Source: Candidatus Acidiferrales bacterium (GTDB lineage Bacteria; Acidobacteriota; Terriglobia; Acidiferrales; UBA7541). Taken from it: DNA of 9,047 nucleotides. The position numbers and the translations under genes were made by a program. Shown here one piece after another: positions 1-6,568 of this stretch (its first letter is position 1; each line of letters opens with the position of its first letter). The DNA lies in contig JASHWB010000070.1 in assembly GCA_030044295.1 (NCBI GenBank), positions 1-9,047 of the forward strand, written 5' to 3'. The notes under the pieces were generated by a model. It did not search any database, was not told where the DNA came from, and saw nothing but the letters and a program-made list of their open reading frames with translations.

Positions 1-455
1 TAAGAAAAGCCGCCGAGCGCGTGAATCACCAGCAGTTCGCCCGACATGAAACCGAGACCCCAGAGAATTCCTGCCCAGAAGTTCTTTCCAAAGACGCCCC
101 GCAACGGAATGCCGTAGGAGCCGAGCTTCCGCTTTTCAATTCGACTCATGACTGCGGCGGCCAACAGCGCGGCCCCGAATTGCAGACATTCAAATTCGAT
201 CTCGAAGGCGGGTGTTATGGTTCCGGCCCTTGCAAGCTTGTAACGCTGCGCGAAATCCGAAATGCGCGCCAGGACGCCAAAGCCCACCAAAACGAATGCG
301 ACGAGAAGAAGAACGAAAATGATAAACCGCCATCCAGCGCGAATTCCGCCGCGCCCGACGAAGACCGAATGCATCAAGGGCGGCGGGGCGGATGGTTTTC
401 CTGCAGGCGAGGTTGGAGAGGGCGCGGCTGCAGATGACGGAGATTCAGAATTCAT
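1..455 (-). CDS. CPBP-family intramembrane protease-like membrane protein, N-terminal part
   Basis: This reading frame starts at ATG 455-453 and stays open for 151 codons to the window edge, so the C-terminal part is missing. A GAGG at 461-464 (read on the minus strand), 5 nt before the ATG, supports the start. The first 30 residues are Ser/Pro/Ala-rich. Then comes a Gly-Arg-Ala-Gly-Trp-Arg stretch (37-43), a first membrane helix (about 44-63), a second hydrophobic stretch (about 90-103), a short basic loop (RIEKRKLGSYGIPLR, 105-119), and a third helix start (about 126-147). This layout, with 'YGIPLR' followed by 'FGKNFWAGILWG', is what I know from CPBP (CAAX protease and bacteriocin-processing, Abi) proteins of Acidobacteria. 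The catalytic EExxxR and His motifs would lie outside the window, so activity cannot be judged. It lies 73 nt after tsaD on the same strand and may be cotranscribed. The substrate is unknown. Confidence 0.72.
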   Translation of the reverse strand, partial: MNSESPSSAAAPSPTSPAGKPSAPPPLMHSVFVGRGGIRAGWRFIIFVLLLVAFVLVGFGVLARISDFAQRYKLARAGTITPAFEIEFECLQFGAALLAAAVMSRIEKRKLGSYGIPLRGVFGKNFWAGILWGLGFMSGELLVIHALGGFS

Positions 456-528
456 GCAAGCCTCTGCCGGAGAGTTTTATCACTAGTTGATATCCTGCGT
501 AAATTCTAAAGCTTCGCAAACGCGGGTT

Positions 529-1650
529 TCAGGAGAGGGGCAGATTGGCGGAAGGGTCGAGCAGCATATCGGCGCGCTCCCCGGCGACAAAGCGCGCGTG
601 TCCGGCCGCGGCGATCATCGCGGCATTGTCGGTGGATAGCGCGCGGCTGGGAAAAAACACTTCGAAGCCACGTTGCGCGGCTTCGGTCTCGAAGGTGCGC
701 CGCAATTCGCTATTGGCCGCCACGCCGCCGGAAACCAGCACCGTGCGCAGGCCGTGGGCTGCCGCGGCGGTGAGCGTCCTCGAAACGAGATCCTCGACCA
801 CGGCGCGCTGGAAACTGGCGATCAGGTCTAGCGTTTCGGAGCTCGAAAGAGGACGCAACTGGTCGGCGCCGCGCTCACCTCGCGCCAGTGCCTGGCGCCG
901 CGCTTCGATTTCGGGCTCCAAGTGGGCATTGCGGCGGAGGTGGTAGAGGACCGCCGTCTTGATTCCGCTGAAGCTGAAATCATGCGGATTGCCGCTACTC
1001 ATTTTTGTGCTGCCGAAGCGTACAGCGCGCGGATTGCCGTACGCAGCGAGCTTGTCGACGATCGGGCCGCCGGGATAGCCGAGGGCCAACATACGCGCCA
1101 CTTTATCGTATGCTTCGCCGGCAGCATCGTCTCGCGTGCCACCGATGCGTGAGTACGAGAACCACTGGGCGCCATTGCTGGAATCGGCGCGTACGGCGTA
1201 GAGAATCGTGTGCCCGCCGGAAACGATCAGGCACACAGCCGGAAGCTGTGGAGAGCGCCCTGCGGCGTGAGCCTCGAGCAGCACGGCGTGAACGTGACCC
1301 TCGAGGTGGTTTACCGCGACCAGCGGCTTCGAAAGAGCTTGCGCCAGGACTTTGCCATACGTTACGCCAACCAGGAGTGCGCCGATCAGACCCGGCCCGC
1401 TCGTCACCGCGATGGCATCTAGATCTCGCAATTCGATCTTGGCCTGCTCAGTTGCTTCGCGGACGACCGGCACGATGCGCCGAAGGTGCTCGCGCGATGC
1501 GAGCTCTGGAACGACGCCGCCGTACTTGCGGTGAATATCGATTTGCGACGCGACCACATTCGAGAGAACGCGCACTCCGCCAGCGACGACCGCCGCGGCG
1601 GTTTCGTCGCACGATGACTCGATGCCTAGAATCAGATACTCACTCTGCAT
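529..1650 (-). CDS. tsaD: tRNA N6-adenosine threonylcarbamoyltransferase TsaD
   Basis: TsaD transfers the threonylcarbamoyl group from threonylcarbamoyl-AMP to A37 of tRNAs that read ANN codons, giving t6A. In bacteria it works in the cytoplasm with TsaB and TsaE. The 373-residue protein is slightly longer than the usual 335-345. Visible motifs: the N-terminal ASKHA-fold start GIESSCDETAAAVV (9-22), the PELASREH block (48-55), the metal ligands His115 and His119 in NHLEGH, the VSGGHT loop (143-148), GGTRDDAAGEAYDKVAR in the middle, and the metal-binding Asp341 in TDNAAMIA near the C-terminus. All key residues are present. The extra length is partly an Arg/Glu-rich insert around residues 245-265. 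The start ATG (1650-1648) has no clear Shine-Dalgarno, but the conserved N-terminus begins at once, so no other start fits. It is divergent from galU. No tsaB, tsaE or rimI lies nearby in this window. Confidence 0.97.
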   Translation of the reverse strand: MQSEYLILGIESSCDETAAAVVAGGVRVLSNVVASQIDIHRKYGGVVPELASREHLRRIVPVVREATEQAKIELRDLDAIAVTSGPGLIGALLVGVTYGKVLAQALSKPLVAVNHLEGHVHAVLLEAHAAGRSPQLPAVCLIVSGGHTILYAVRADSSNGAQWFSYSRIGGTRDDAAGEAYDKVARMLALGYPGGPIVDKLAAYGNPRAVRFGSTKMSSGNPHDFSFSGIKTAVLYHLRRNAHLEPEIEARRQALARGERGADQLRPLSSSETLDLIASFQRAVVEDLVSRTLTAAAAHGLRTVLVSGGVAANSELRRTFETEAAQRGFEVFFPSRALSTDNAAMIAAAGHARFVAGERADMLLDPSANLPLS

Positions 1651-1688
1651 GGTTTGCTTTCGGGAGCGTGCCCGCCCCTGAAAAAGTC

Positions 1689-1700
1689 TATGCTAGCATA
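1689..1700. repeat. 12-bp perfect palindrome in the tsaD-galU divergent spacer
   Basis: TATGCTAGCATA reads identically on both strands. It sits in the 126-bp spacer between two divergent genes, 38 bp from the tsaD ATG and 76 bp from the galU ATG. It contains TATGCT on either strand, a 4/6 match to a -10 hexamer, but I see no convincing -35 on either side. It could be a symmetric operator or shared -10 region, or chance. The rest of the spacer is GC-rich, with a short GCC-TTCG-GGC hairpin (1702-1711), and I see nothing else in it. Confidence 0.35.
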
Positions 1701-1776
1701 GGCCTTCGGGCGCCTTGCCCAGTTCTCGCGGGCTCGCCCGGGCGATACACAACTCGCCGGAGGCATATTCCAAGCG

Positions 1777-2688
1777 ATGACGCGAAAAACCAAGAGAGTG
1801 CGCAAAGCCGTGCTGCCGGTCGCCGGTTTGGGTACCCGGTTCTTGCCCGCCACCAAGGCGATTCCCAAGGAGATGTTGACCGTTGTCGATAAGCCCCTCA
1901 TTCAATATGCCGTGGAAGAATGCATCGCTTCGGGCATTGAACACGTCATTTTCGTTACTGGCCGGCGCAAAAGCGCGATCGAGGATCACTTCGATTTGGC
2001 TCCCGAGCTGGAGAGTTTTCTCGAGGAACACGGAAAATCCGAGAGCGCGCGCACGGTCCGCGAAATCGGCGGTGATTTGCAATTCAGCTACACGCGCCAG
2101 AGCGTCGCTCTGGGCTTGGGGCATGCGGTGCTTTGCGCGGCGGAGCTGGTTGGCGACGAGCCGTTTGCGGTTTTGCTTGGAGACGTAATTATGGCCTCGC
2201 CGGCGCCGGCCACGCGCGAGCTGATCGAAATTTGCGACGCCACGGGCGGCGCGGGAGCTATACACGTCGAGCGGGTACCGCGCGAGCGCCTGCACTTCTA
2301 CGGCATCATCGATGCCGAAACCGTAGAATCTCCCGGCGGCGGGAATGCCGCATGGAATGACCGCCTGCTCCGCGTCAAAAACCTCGTTGAAAAGCCCAGT
2401 GCCGATAAAGCGCCGTCGGATTTGGGGATCACCGGGCGTTACGTCCTGCCGCCGGAAATATTCGATTATCTCGCGGAAACGAAGCCCGGCGCGGGTGGGG
2501 AAATTCAGCTGACGGACGGCCTTTGCCGGCTTGCGGCCGCCGAACAGCTCTACGCCACCGTTTTCCAGGGACGCACGCACGACGCAGGCGACAAACTCGG
2601 ATTTTTGCAGGCCACAGTAGAAATCGGTTTGAAGGACCCCAAGCTGGGAACGCAATTTCGGGAGTATCTGCGCAAACTGAAGCTATAA
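1777..2688 (+). CDS. galU: UTP--glucose-1-phosphate uridylyltransferase GalU
   Basis: GalU joins UTP and glucose-1-phosphate to UDP-glucose, the glucosyl donor for envelope glycans, trehalose and glycolipids. It acts in the cytoplasm. The 303 residues match the usual bacterial GalU length. Key motifs: the nucleotide-binding signature GLGTRFLPATKAIPKEML (17-34), with the substrate Lys in PKEM; the metal-site Asp136 in LLGDVI (133-138); VEKP (204-207), with the sugar-phosphate Lys; and GEIQLTD (241-247). The start ATG is preceded by GGAGG (1759-1763) at a rather long 13 nt. An in-frame GTG at 1798 would also keep all motifs, but ATG is preferred. It is divergent from tsaD and convergent with the zinc-ribbon gene, with only 11 bp between stop codons and no room for a separate terminator. 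It could supply donor for the glycosyltransferase at 6603, but nothing in the sequence links them. Confidence 0.96.
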   Translation: MTRKTKRVRKAVLPVAGLGTRFLPATKAIPKEMLTVVDKPLIQYAVEECIASGIEHVIFVTGRRKSAIEDHFDLAPELESFLEEHGKSESARTVREIGGDLQFSYTRQSVALGLGHAVLCAAELVGDEPFAVLLGDVIMASPAPATRELIEICDATGGAGAIHVERVPRERLHFYGIIDAETVESPGGGNAAWNDRLLRVKNLVEKPSADKAPSDLGITGRYVLPPEIFDYLAETKPGAGGEIQLTDGLCRLAAAEQLYATVFQGRTHDAGDKLGFLQATVEIGLKDPKLGTQFREYLRKLKL

Positions 2689-2699
2689 CCGCTGACTTC

Positions 2700-3008
2700 T
2701 CACTTCTTTTTCTTCGACGTGGAGTTTTCGGATTTGGCCGAGGCAGCGGGTTTGGATTCCGTGGGCTTCTCAGACGACTTTTCTCCGGCCCCATCGCCTG
2801 ACTTTTCGCCTGAGCCGCTGCCGGGTTTCTTCCCGGCGTAGTCTGTGACGTACCAGCCCGTGCCTTTGAACTGAATCGCGGGCGCGGCCAGCAGCCTTTC
2901 GGCCTTCGCGCCGCACTTGGGGCACTTTTTCGTCTCCGATGCGCCAACGCTTTCGATTTTCTCGAAGCGGTGCCCGCACTTCACGCATTTGTATTCGTAC
3001 AACGGCAA
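2700..3008 (-). CDS. FmdB-family putative regulatory zinc-ribbon protein with charged tail
   Basis: This is a 102-residue protein. Its first 50 residues are a zinc ribbon of the FmdB/CxxC_CxxC_SSSS family: MPLYEYKC then CxxC at Cys8/Cys11 and CPKC at Cys29/Cys32, followed by the typical 'FKGTGWYVTDY' (47-57). The four cysteines should hold one zinc. The family is widespread and named after a putative regulator of formamidase genes, but its real role is unknown. Residues 60-102 form a low-complexity Lys/Ser/Glu/Gly tail that is probably disordered and ends in four lysines. The start is TTG (3008-3006), decided by the AGAGGGG site at 3016-3022 with 7 nt spacing and by the conserved PLYEYKC N-terminus. 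It lies 92 nt downstream of the HMA-like gene on the same strand, with a hairpin in between, so it is probably its own transcription unit. Confidence 0.88.
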   Translation of the reverse strand: MPLYEYKCVKCGHRFEKIESVGASETKKCPKCGAKAERLLAAPAIQFKGTGWYVTDYAGKKPGSGSGEKSGDGAGEKSSEKPTESKPAASAKSENSTSKKKK

Positions 3009-3015
3009 CGCAAAG

Positions 3016-3022
3016 CCCCTCT
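3016..3022 (-). promoter_or_regulatory. Ribosome binding site fixing the TTG start of the zinc-ribbon gene
   Basis: On the minus strand this reads AGAGGGG, 7 nt before the TTG at 3008-3006. The good match and spacing make the TTG credible. There is no in-frame ATG that would keep the first CxxC. Confidence 0.6.
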
Positions 3023-3060
3023 ACGAAGCGCGATCTAACATCTCACAAATTTCCATAATA

Positions 3061-3083
3061 ACACGAGTGCAAAGGCCTCGTGT
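3061..3083 (-). terminator. Terminator-like hairpin after the copper-block genes
   Basis: ACACGAG (3061-3067) and CTCGTGT (3077-3083) form a perfect 7-bp stem with a 9-nt loop. Read on the minus strand, it lies 17 nt after the stop of the HMA-like gene and is followed by TTATTATGG. That is T-rich but not a clean U-tract. It would end the tlpA-copA-HMA-like transcript before the zinc-ribbon gene. The TATTAT just after it (3055-3060) could also act as a -10 for that gene, though no matching -35 is visible. Confidence 0.4.
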
Positions 3084-3100
3084 CCGTGACGGCAGTGGCG

Positions 3101-3328
3101 TCAAGCGGCAGGGACACGGCGAAGCACGGGAATGCGCGCTTCGCGCAGGACGTGTTCGACCACGTTTTCGCGCAGCCTGGAGGCATCGTAGTCGAGGTGC
3201 AGGTGGTTCGTTGTTTCGTCGAAGCGGAACTTCTGCAGACCATACGTATTCGCGAAGCGGCCGAGAGCGCGAAACTGCTCGGGCTTCAGTTTGTCCTGAA
3301 GCTCGTATGTCACGGTCATGAAGGTCAT
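3101..3328 (-). CDS. Small hypothetical protein with HMA-like (ferredoxin-like) pattern, no cysteine
   Basis: This 75-residue protein is not one I recognise by name. Its predicted order is beta (TVTYEL, 5-10), helix (about 16-30), beta (about 31-37), beta (about 42-48), helix (about 51-65), beta (PVLRRV, 67-72). That is the beta-alpha-beta-beta-alpha-beta order of heavy-metal-associated (HMA) domains, including an 'LDYDASRLRENVVEHVLREARIP' stretch shaped like the second half of an HMA domain. The MxCxxC metal loop is absent, and the whole protein has no Cys at all. It begins 54 nt after the copA stop on the same strand. It may be a partner or regulatory subunit of the ATPase rather than a copper carrier (inference). 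A second in-frame ATG at 3319 is possible. The absence of a Shine-Dalgarno and the TATAAT just upstream raise the option of a leaderless transcript. The gene is likely real; the function is uncertain. Confidence 0.7.
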   Translation of the reverse strand: MTFMTVTYELQDKLKPEQFRALGRFANTYGLQKFRFDETTNHLHLDYDASRLRENVVEHVLREARIPVLRRVPAA

Positions 3329-3334
3329 GGCGGG

Positions 3335-3340
3335 ATTATA
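3335..3340 (-). promoter_or_regulatory. Perfect -10 hexamer directly before the HMA-like gene
   Basis: On the minus strand this reads TATAAT and ends 6 nt before the ATG at 3328. A transcript started from it would begin at or next to the A of the ATG, i.e. leaderless. At 17-18 nt upstream I find no -35 match, so it is only a candidate. Confidence 0.3.
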
Positions 3341-3382
3341 GCAGAGCGCACCGCGGGTAGCCGCGACGCGCTCCGCGTGAGC

Positions 3383-5902
3383 CTAGAGTTTGAGGCGACG
3401 CAGTCTCAACGCGTTGCTGATCACAGAAACGGAGCTGAAGGTCATCGCGGCGCTGGCGATGATCGGGCTCAGCAGCAGCCCGAAGAACGGATACAGCGCG
3501 CCCGCGGCAATCGGCACCCCAACCGAGTTGTACACGAAAGCGAAGAACAGGTTTTGCCGGATGTTGCGCATTGTTGCGCGGCTCAGAGTCCGCGCGCGAA
3601 CGATTCCCCGCAGGTCGCCTTTCAGCAACGTGATGCCGGCGCTCTCGATCGCCACATCAGTGCCTGTGCCCATCGCAATGCCAACATTGGCCTGCGCCAG
3701 CGCGGGAGCATCGTTGACGCCGTCTCCGGCCATAGCGACGATGCGCCCGTCAGCTTGTAGCCGTTTGATGATGGCGCTCTTTTGGCCCGGTAGAACGTTA
3801 GCGTTTACCTGCTCGATTCCCAGCTTGTGCGCCACGGCTTCGGCGGCCGCTCGGCTGTCGCCGGTGAGCATGATGATACGGATGCGCTGGTCATGCAGAG
3901 CTTTCACCGCATCGCGCGCCGTGGCCTTCAGCGGATCGGAAACAGCAATGATCCCGGTGAGCGTACCATCAGCGGCGGCGAACACGACGGTCTGACCGTC
4001 TGCTTCGAGACCGCTCGCCCGCGTTTCTAGAATCTCTGTCCCGATTCCCAGTTCCGACATGAGCGCGCGATTGCCGAGCGCCGCTTTGCCGCCATCTACA
4101 ATTCCCGCGATCCCCTTGCCGGTAAACGAGCGGAATTCGTTTGATTCGACGATCGACACATGGCGCTCTTTTGCCGCCGAAAGAATTGCAGCGGCGAGCG
4201 GGTGTTCGCTCGCGCGCTCCAAGGCGGCCGCGATGCGCAGCACTCGGGTTTCATCGGTGCCGGATGACGCCACGATGGAGGTGACGCACGGATGCCCTTC
4301 GGTGAGCGTGCCGGTTTTATCCAGAACGAGCGTATCGACCTTGCCCAGGACTTCGAGCGCCTCGGCATTCTTCACCAGCACGCCCGCGAGCGCGCCGCGG
4401 CCTGTGCCGACCATGATGGCCATGGGAGTCGCGAGTCCGAGGGCGCAGGGACAGGCAATAATCAGAACCGCAACGGCGTTCAGCAGCGCGTGAGCCATCT
4501 TCGGCGGTGGGCCCACGAGTGACCAGGCGATGAATGTGACTACGGCGCAGAGAACCACTGCGGGAACGAAATAGGAAGATACTTTGTCCGCCAGCCTCTG
4601 GACCGGCGCGCGGCTGCGCTGCGCCTCGCTAACCATTCGGACGATCTGTGCCAGCACCGTTTCGCTGCCCACGCGCTCAGCGCGCATCACGAAGCTCCCG
4701 GTTCCATTGACCGTACCGCCTGTCAGCCGGCTGCCGGCCCATTTTTCGACGGGAATCGGCTCGCCGGTGACCAGCGATTCATCGATCGAGCTCGATCCTT
4801 CGATGAGCGTGCCGTCCACCGGAACACGCTCGCCCGGCCGAACGCGCAGCGTATCTCCGGGTGCAATTTGCTCGACGGGAACGTCGATTTCAGTCCCATC
4901 AGTGCGCACCAGCCGCGCCGTCTTCGGCGAAAGCTTCAGTAACGAACGAATGGCGGCAGACGTGCGGCTGCGGGCGCGAAGCTCCAGTACTTGCCCGAGC
5001 AGCACGAGCGTCGTGATTGCTGCTGCTGCCTCGAAGTAGGTCGGGACTTCGCCGTTCGTCAGGCGGAACGCCTCTGGAAACGAGCTGGGGAAGGTGACTG
5101 CCGCGATGCTGTAGAGGTAAGCGGTGCCAGTGCCGAGCGCAATCAGCGAAAACATATTCAGACTGCGATTTACGAGCGACGTCCAGGCTCGCTCGAAGAA
5201 CGGCCATCCGCCCCACAGCACCACCGGCGTCGCAAGCGCGAATTCCCCCCAGTTGATCGTGCGCAGCGAGGCGACTTTCGCCAAAACTCCTGGAGCCATG
5301 CCTAGCACAAGCACTGGAATTGTCAGTGCCAAGCTCACCAAAAAGTGGCGCGACATTTGCTTGAGCTCAGGGTTTTCTTCTTCTTCGATTGTGACTGTGC
5401 GCGATTCCAGCGCCATCCCGCAAATGGGGCAAGCGCCTGGCTCTGGCCGCGCGACCTCAGGATGCATCAGGCAGGTGTGTTCAACGCGAGTTGCGGGTGC
5501 GAGCGACACTTCTGGCTCCAGCGCCATGCCGCACTTGGGGCAGGGGCCGGGCTGGGACCGGCGCACTTCCGGGTCCATCGGACAGACGTAGGAGGTCGCT
5601 CTTGGAGTAGTCCCATCGGACTGCTGAGCAGGGGATGCACCACCCAACTGGACAAGCGCTCCGTGATTGGGATAGGCATCGCTGGCAACGCCAAGTTGCA
5701 CCAATGGTGCGCCGCTGTGGCCAGCAGCGCTCTTCGCGTTCAAGTATTTTTGCGGATGGGCGCGGAATTTTGTGGCGCAGCCGGCGCAGCAGAAGAAGTA
5801 CGTTTTACCCGCGTGCTCAGCAGTATGCGGGGTATTCGCAGGATCGACGGTCATCCCGCAGACGGGATCGCGCTCTTTTGCAGCTACGCTTTCTTGGGTC
5901 AT
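3383..5902 (-). CDS. copA: Cu+-exporting P1B-type ATPase (CopA-like) with YHS and two HMBD modules
   Basis: This pump uses ATP to export Cu+ across the inner membrane. Numbering from ATG 5902 gives 839 residues. A YHS domain (about 12-53; Cys15, Cys38, Cys39, Cys42) is followed by a Gly/Ala/Gln linker (58-103). Then come two heavy-metal-binding HMBD motifs: CPMDPEV with CPKCGM (Cys107, 121, 124) and CLMHPEV with CPICGM (Cys144, 158, 161). The ATPase core has about eight membrane helices, TGEP (379-382), the CPC metal site (484-486), the phosphorylated Asp528 in DKTGT, the His567-Pro568 SEHP motif, and GDGVND (726-731). Tyr791-Asn792 in helix 7 and Met820/Ser824 in helix 8 match the Cu+ (P1B-1) subgroup; silver is also possible. 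A classical N-terminal HMA domain is missing. An in-frame GTG at 5911 would add three residues. Neither start has a Shine-Dalgarno. The gene lies 94 nt after the thioredoxin gene and before the HMA-like gene, probably in one operon. Confidence 0.95.
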   Translation of the reverse strand: MTQESVAAKERDPVCGMTVDPANTPHTAEHAGKTYFFCCAGCATKFRAHPQKYLNAKSAAGHSGAPLVQLGVASDAYPNHGALVQLGGASPAQQSDGTTPRATSYVCPMDPEVRRSQPGPCPKCGMALEPEVSLAPATRVEHTCLMHPEVARPEPGACPICGMALESRTVTIEEEENPELKQMSRHFLVSLALTIPVLVLGMAPGVLAKVASLRTINWGEFALATPVVLWGGWPFFERAWTSLVNRSLNMFSLIALGTGTAYLYSIAAVTFPSSFPEAFRLTNGEVPTYFEAAAAITTLVLLGQVLELRARSRTSAAIRSLLKLSPKTARLVRTDGTEIDVPVEQIAPGDTLRVRPGERVPVDGTLIEGSSSIDESLVTGEPIPVEKWAGSRLTGGTVNGTGSFVMRAERVGSETVLAQIVRMVSEAQRSRAPVQRLADKVSSYFVPAVVLCAVVTFIAWSLVGPPPKMAHALLNAVAVLIIACPCALGLATPMAIMVGTGRGALAGVLVKNAEALEVLGKVDTLVLDKTGTLTEGHPCVTSIVASSGTDETRVLRIAAALERASEHPLAAAILSAAKERHVSIVESNEFRSFTGKGIAGIVDGGKAALGNRALMSELGIGTEILETRASGLEADGQTVVFAAADGTLTGIIAVSDPLKATARDAVKALHDQRIRIIMLTGDSRAAAEAVAHKLGIEQVNANVLPGQKSAIIKRLQADGRIVAMAGDGVNDAPALAQANVGIAMGTGTDVAIESAGITLLKGDLRGIVRARTLSRATMRNIRQNLFFAFVYNSVGVPIAAGALYPFFGLLLSPIIASAAMTFSSVSVISNALRLRRLKL

Positions 5903-5996
5903 TGATGGCACATTCGATGCTAGATGCGGTGATCCGTCGCGGCGCTTCCGGCCTCGGGTGTGACGCTATCCACGAGTGCCTTCCAGAGGCCCTCCG

Positions 5997-6533
5997 CTAA
6001 TTAACACGCAGAACCGATTGGAGATAAGCCATCATGGCCGGGCTCGTCCAATCCTGCGGGCCGATGATCTTGCTGTCGATTTTTCCGTCGCGATTGATCA
6101 CGTACGTTTCCGGCCACATTGTGCTGCCGTAAGAGAGCGGGATCTTCTGCGACGGATCGCGATAAGTCGGAAAATCGATATGGTAGGTTTTCAAGAAGTT
6201 CGCGTAAGCGTTTGGATCGTCATCAATGCTGATTCCTAGAATAGTGCCACCCAGAGGCGCGATTCTCTTCTGCAGGGCGTTGAGCGATGGGGTTTCTTCG
6301 ACGCAGGGCGGGCACCATGTAGCCCAAAAGTTAAGCAAGACCACCTTGCCCCGCAAGTCGGAAAGGTGCACGGGCTTACCGTCCATCGTGAACGCAAAGT
6401 TTTTTGCGGCCTCGCCACGCAGGCTCGGAGAGCCGTTGCGATAGCTCGGATGAACGAACAGGACGATCAATGCGGCGATAAACGCGAGCGCGGCGCCTGT
6501 CTTCAGGTTCCTTTTCAATCGGACACCAGCCAC
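5997..6533 (-). CDS. TlpA/ResA-like membrane-anchored thiol-disulfide oxidoreductase
   Basis: A 178-residue protein with a basic N-terminus (RLKRNLK, 5-11), one membrane anchor (about 13-27) and a periplasmic thioredoxin fold of the TlpA/ResA/AhpC-TSA type. The active site is WCPPC (73-77) inside VVLLNFWATWCPPC, with cis-Pro141 in MWPETYVINRDG (139-150). In this family the protein keeps periplasmic thiols reduced, for cytochrome c maturation or for copper-site assembly (TlpA reduces Sco and CoxB in some bacteria). Being just upstream of copA on the same strand suggests a link with copper proteins (inference). The start is GTG (6533-6531) with no Shine-Dalgarno. An in-frame TTG at 6518-6516, preceded by AGGTGG at 11 nt, is an alternative that would shorten the N-terminus by five residues. 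No ATG is available before residue 50. The plus-strand promoter at 6512-6540 overlaps this start. Confidence 0.9.
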   Translation of the reverse strand: MAGVRLKRNLKTGAALAFIAALIVLFVHPSYRNGSPSLRGEAAKNFAFTMDGKPVHLSDLRGKVVLLNFWATWCPPCVEETPSLNALQKRIAPLGGTILGISIDDDPNAYANFLKTYHIDFPTYRDPSQKIPLSYGSTMWPETYVINRDGKIDSKIIGPQDWTSPAMMAYLQSVLRVN

Positions 6534-6540
6534 CTATAAT
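6512..6540 (+). promoter_or_regulatory. Sigma70-type promoter of the glycosyltransferase-pterin operon
   Basis: TTTTCA (6512-6517, 4/6 to the -35 consensus), a 17-bp spacer and a perfect TATAAT (6535-6540). The expected start near 6547 gives a leader of about 55 nt before the glycosyltransferase TTG at 6603. The -35 lies inside the first codons of the divergent thioredoxin gene. This is the best promoter I see in the window. Confidence 0.6.
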
Positions 6541-6568
6541 AGATAAGTTGCAGGATACACAGACCTTT

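Noticed and set aside
21..437. 138-codon plus-strand frame at the left edge
   Set aside because: The minus-strand frame over the same bases encodes a coherent membrane protein with a Shine-Dalgarno; the plus frame has low-complexity charged sequence only.
456..528. Terminator or promoter between tsaD and the CPBP gene
   Set aside because: A TAGAAT (503-508, minus strand) resembles a -10 but has no -35, and no hairpin with a T-run is present, so neither is claimed.
1005..1892. 295-codon plus-strand frame opposite tsaD
   Set aside because: It is antisense to a complete TsaD with all motifs; the translation is Arg-rich, without domain features, and runs into galU.
1693..2655. 320-codon open frame on the minus strand opposite galU
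   Set aside because: It lies wholly antisense to a clear GalU, gives no recognisable motif and is rich in Arg/Gly/Ala as expected of a GC-rich shadow frame.
3346..3370. GC-rich hairpin between copA and the HMA-like gene as a terminator
   Set aside because: The stem is only about 5 bp (CGCGG/CCGCG) and no T-run follows, so termination there is not supported.
3080..3760. 226-codon plus-strand frame spanning the HMA-like gene and the copA end
   Set aside because: It crosses two minus-strand genes and their spacer, with no motif; the ATPase C-terminus on the other strand is unambiguous.
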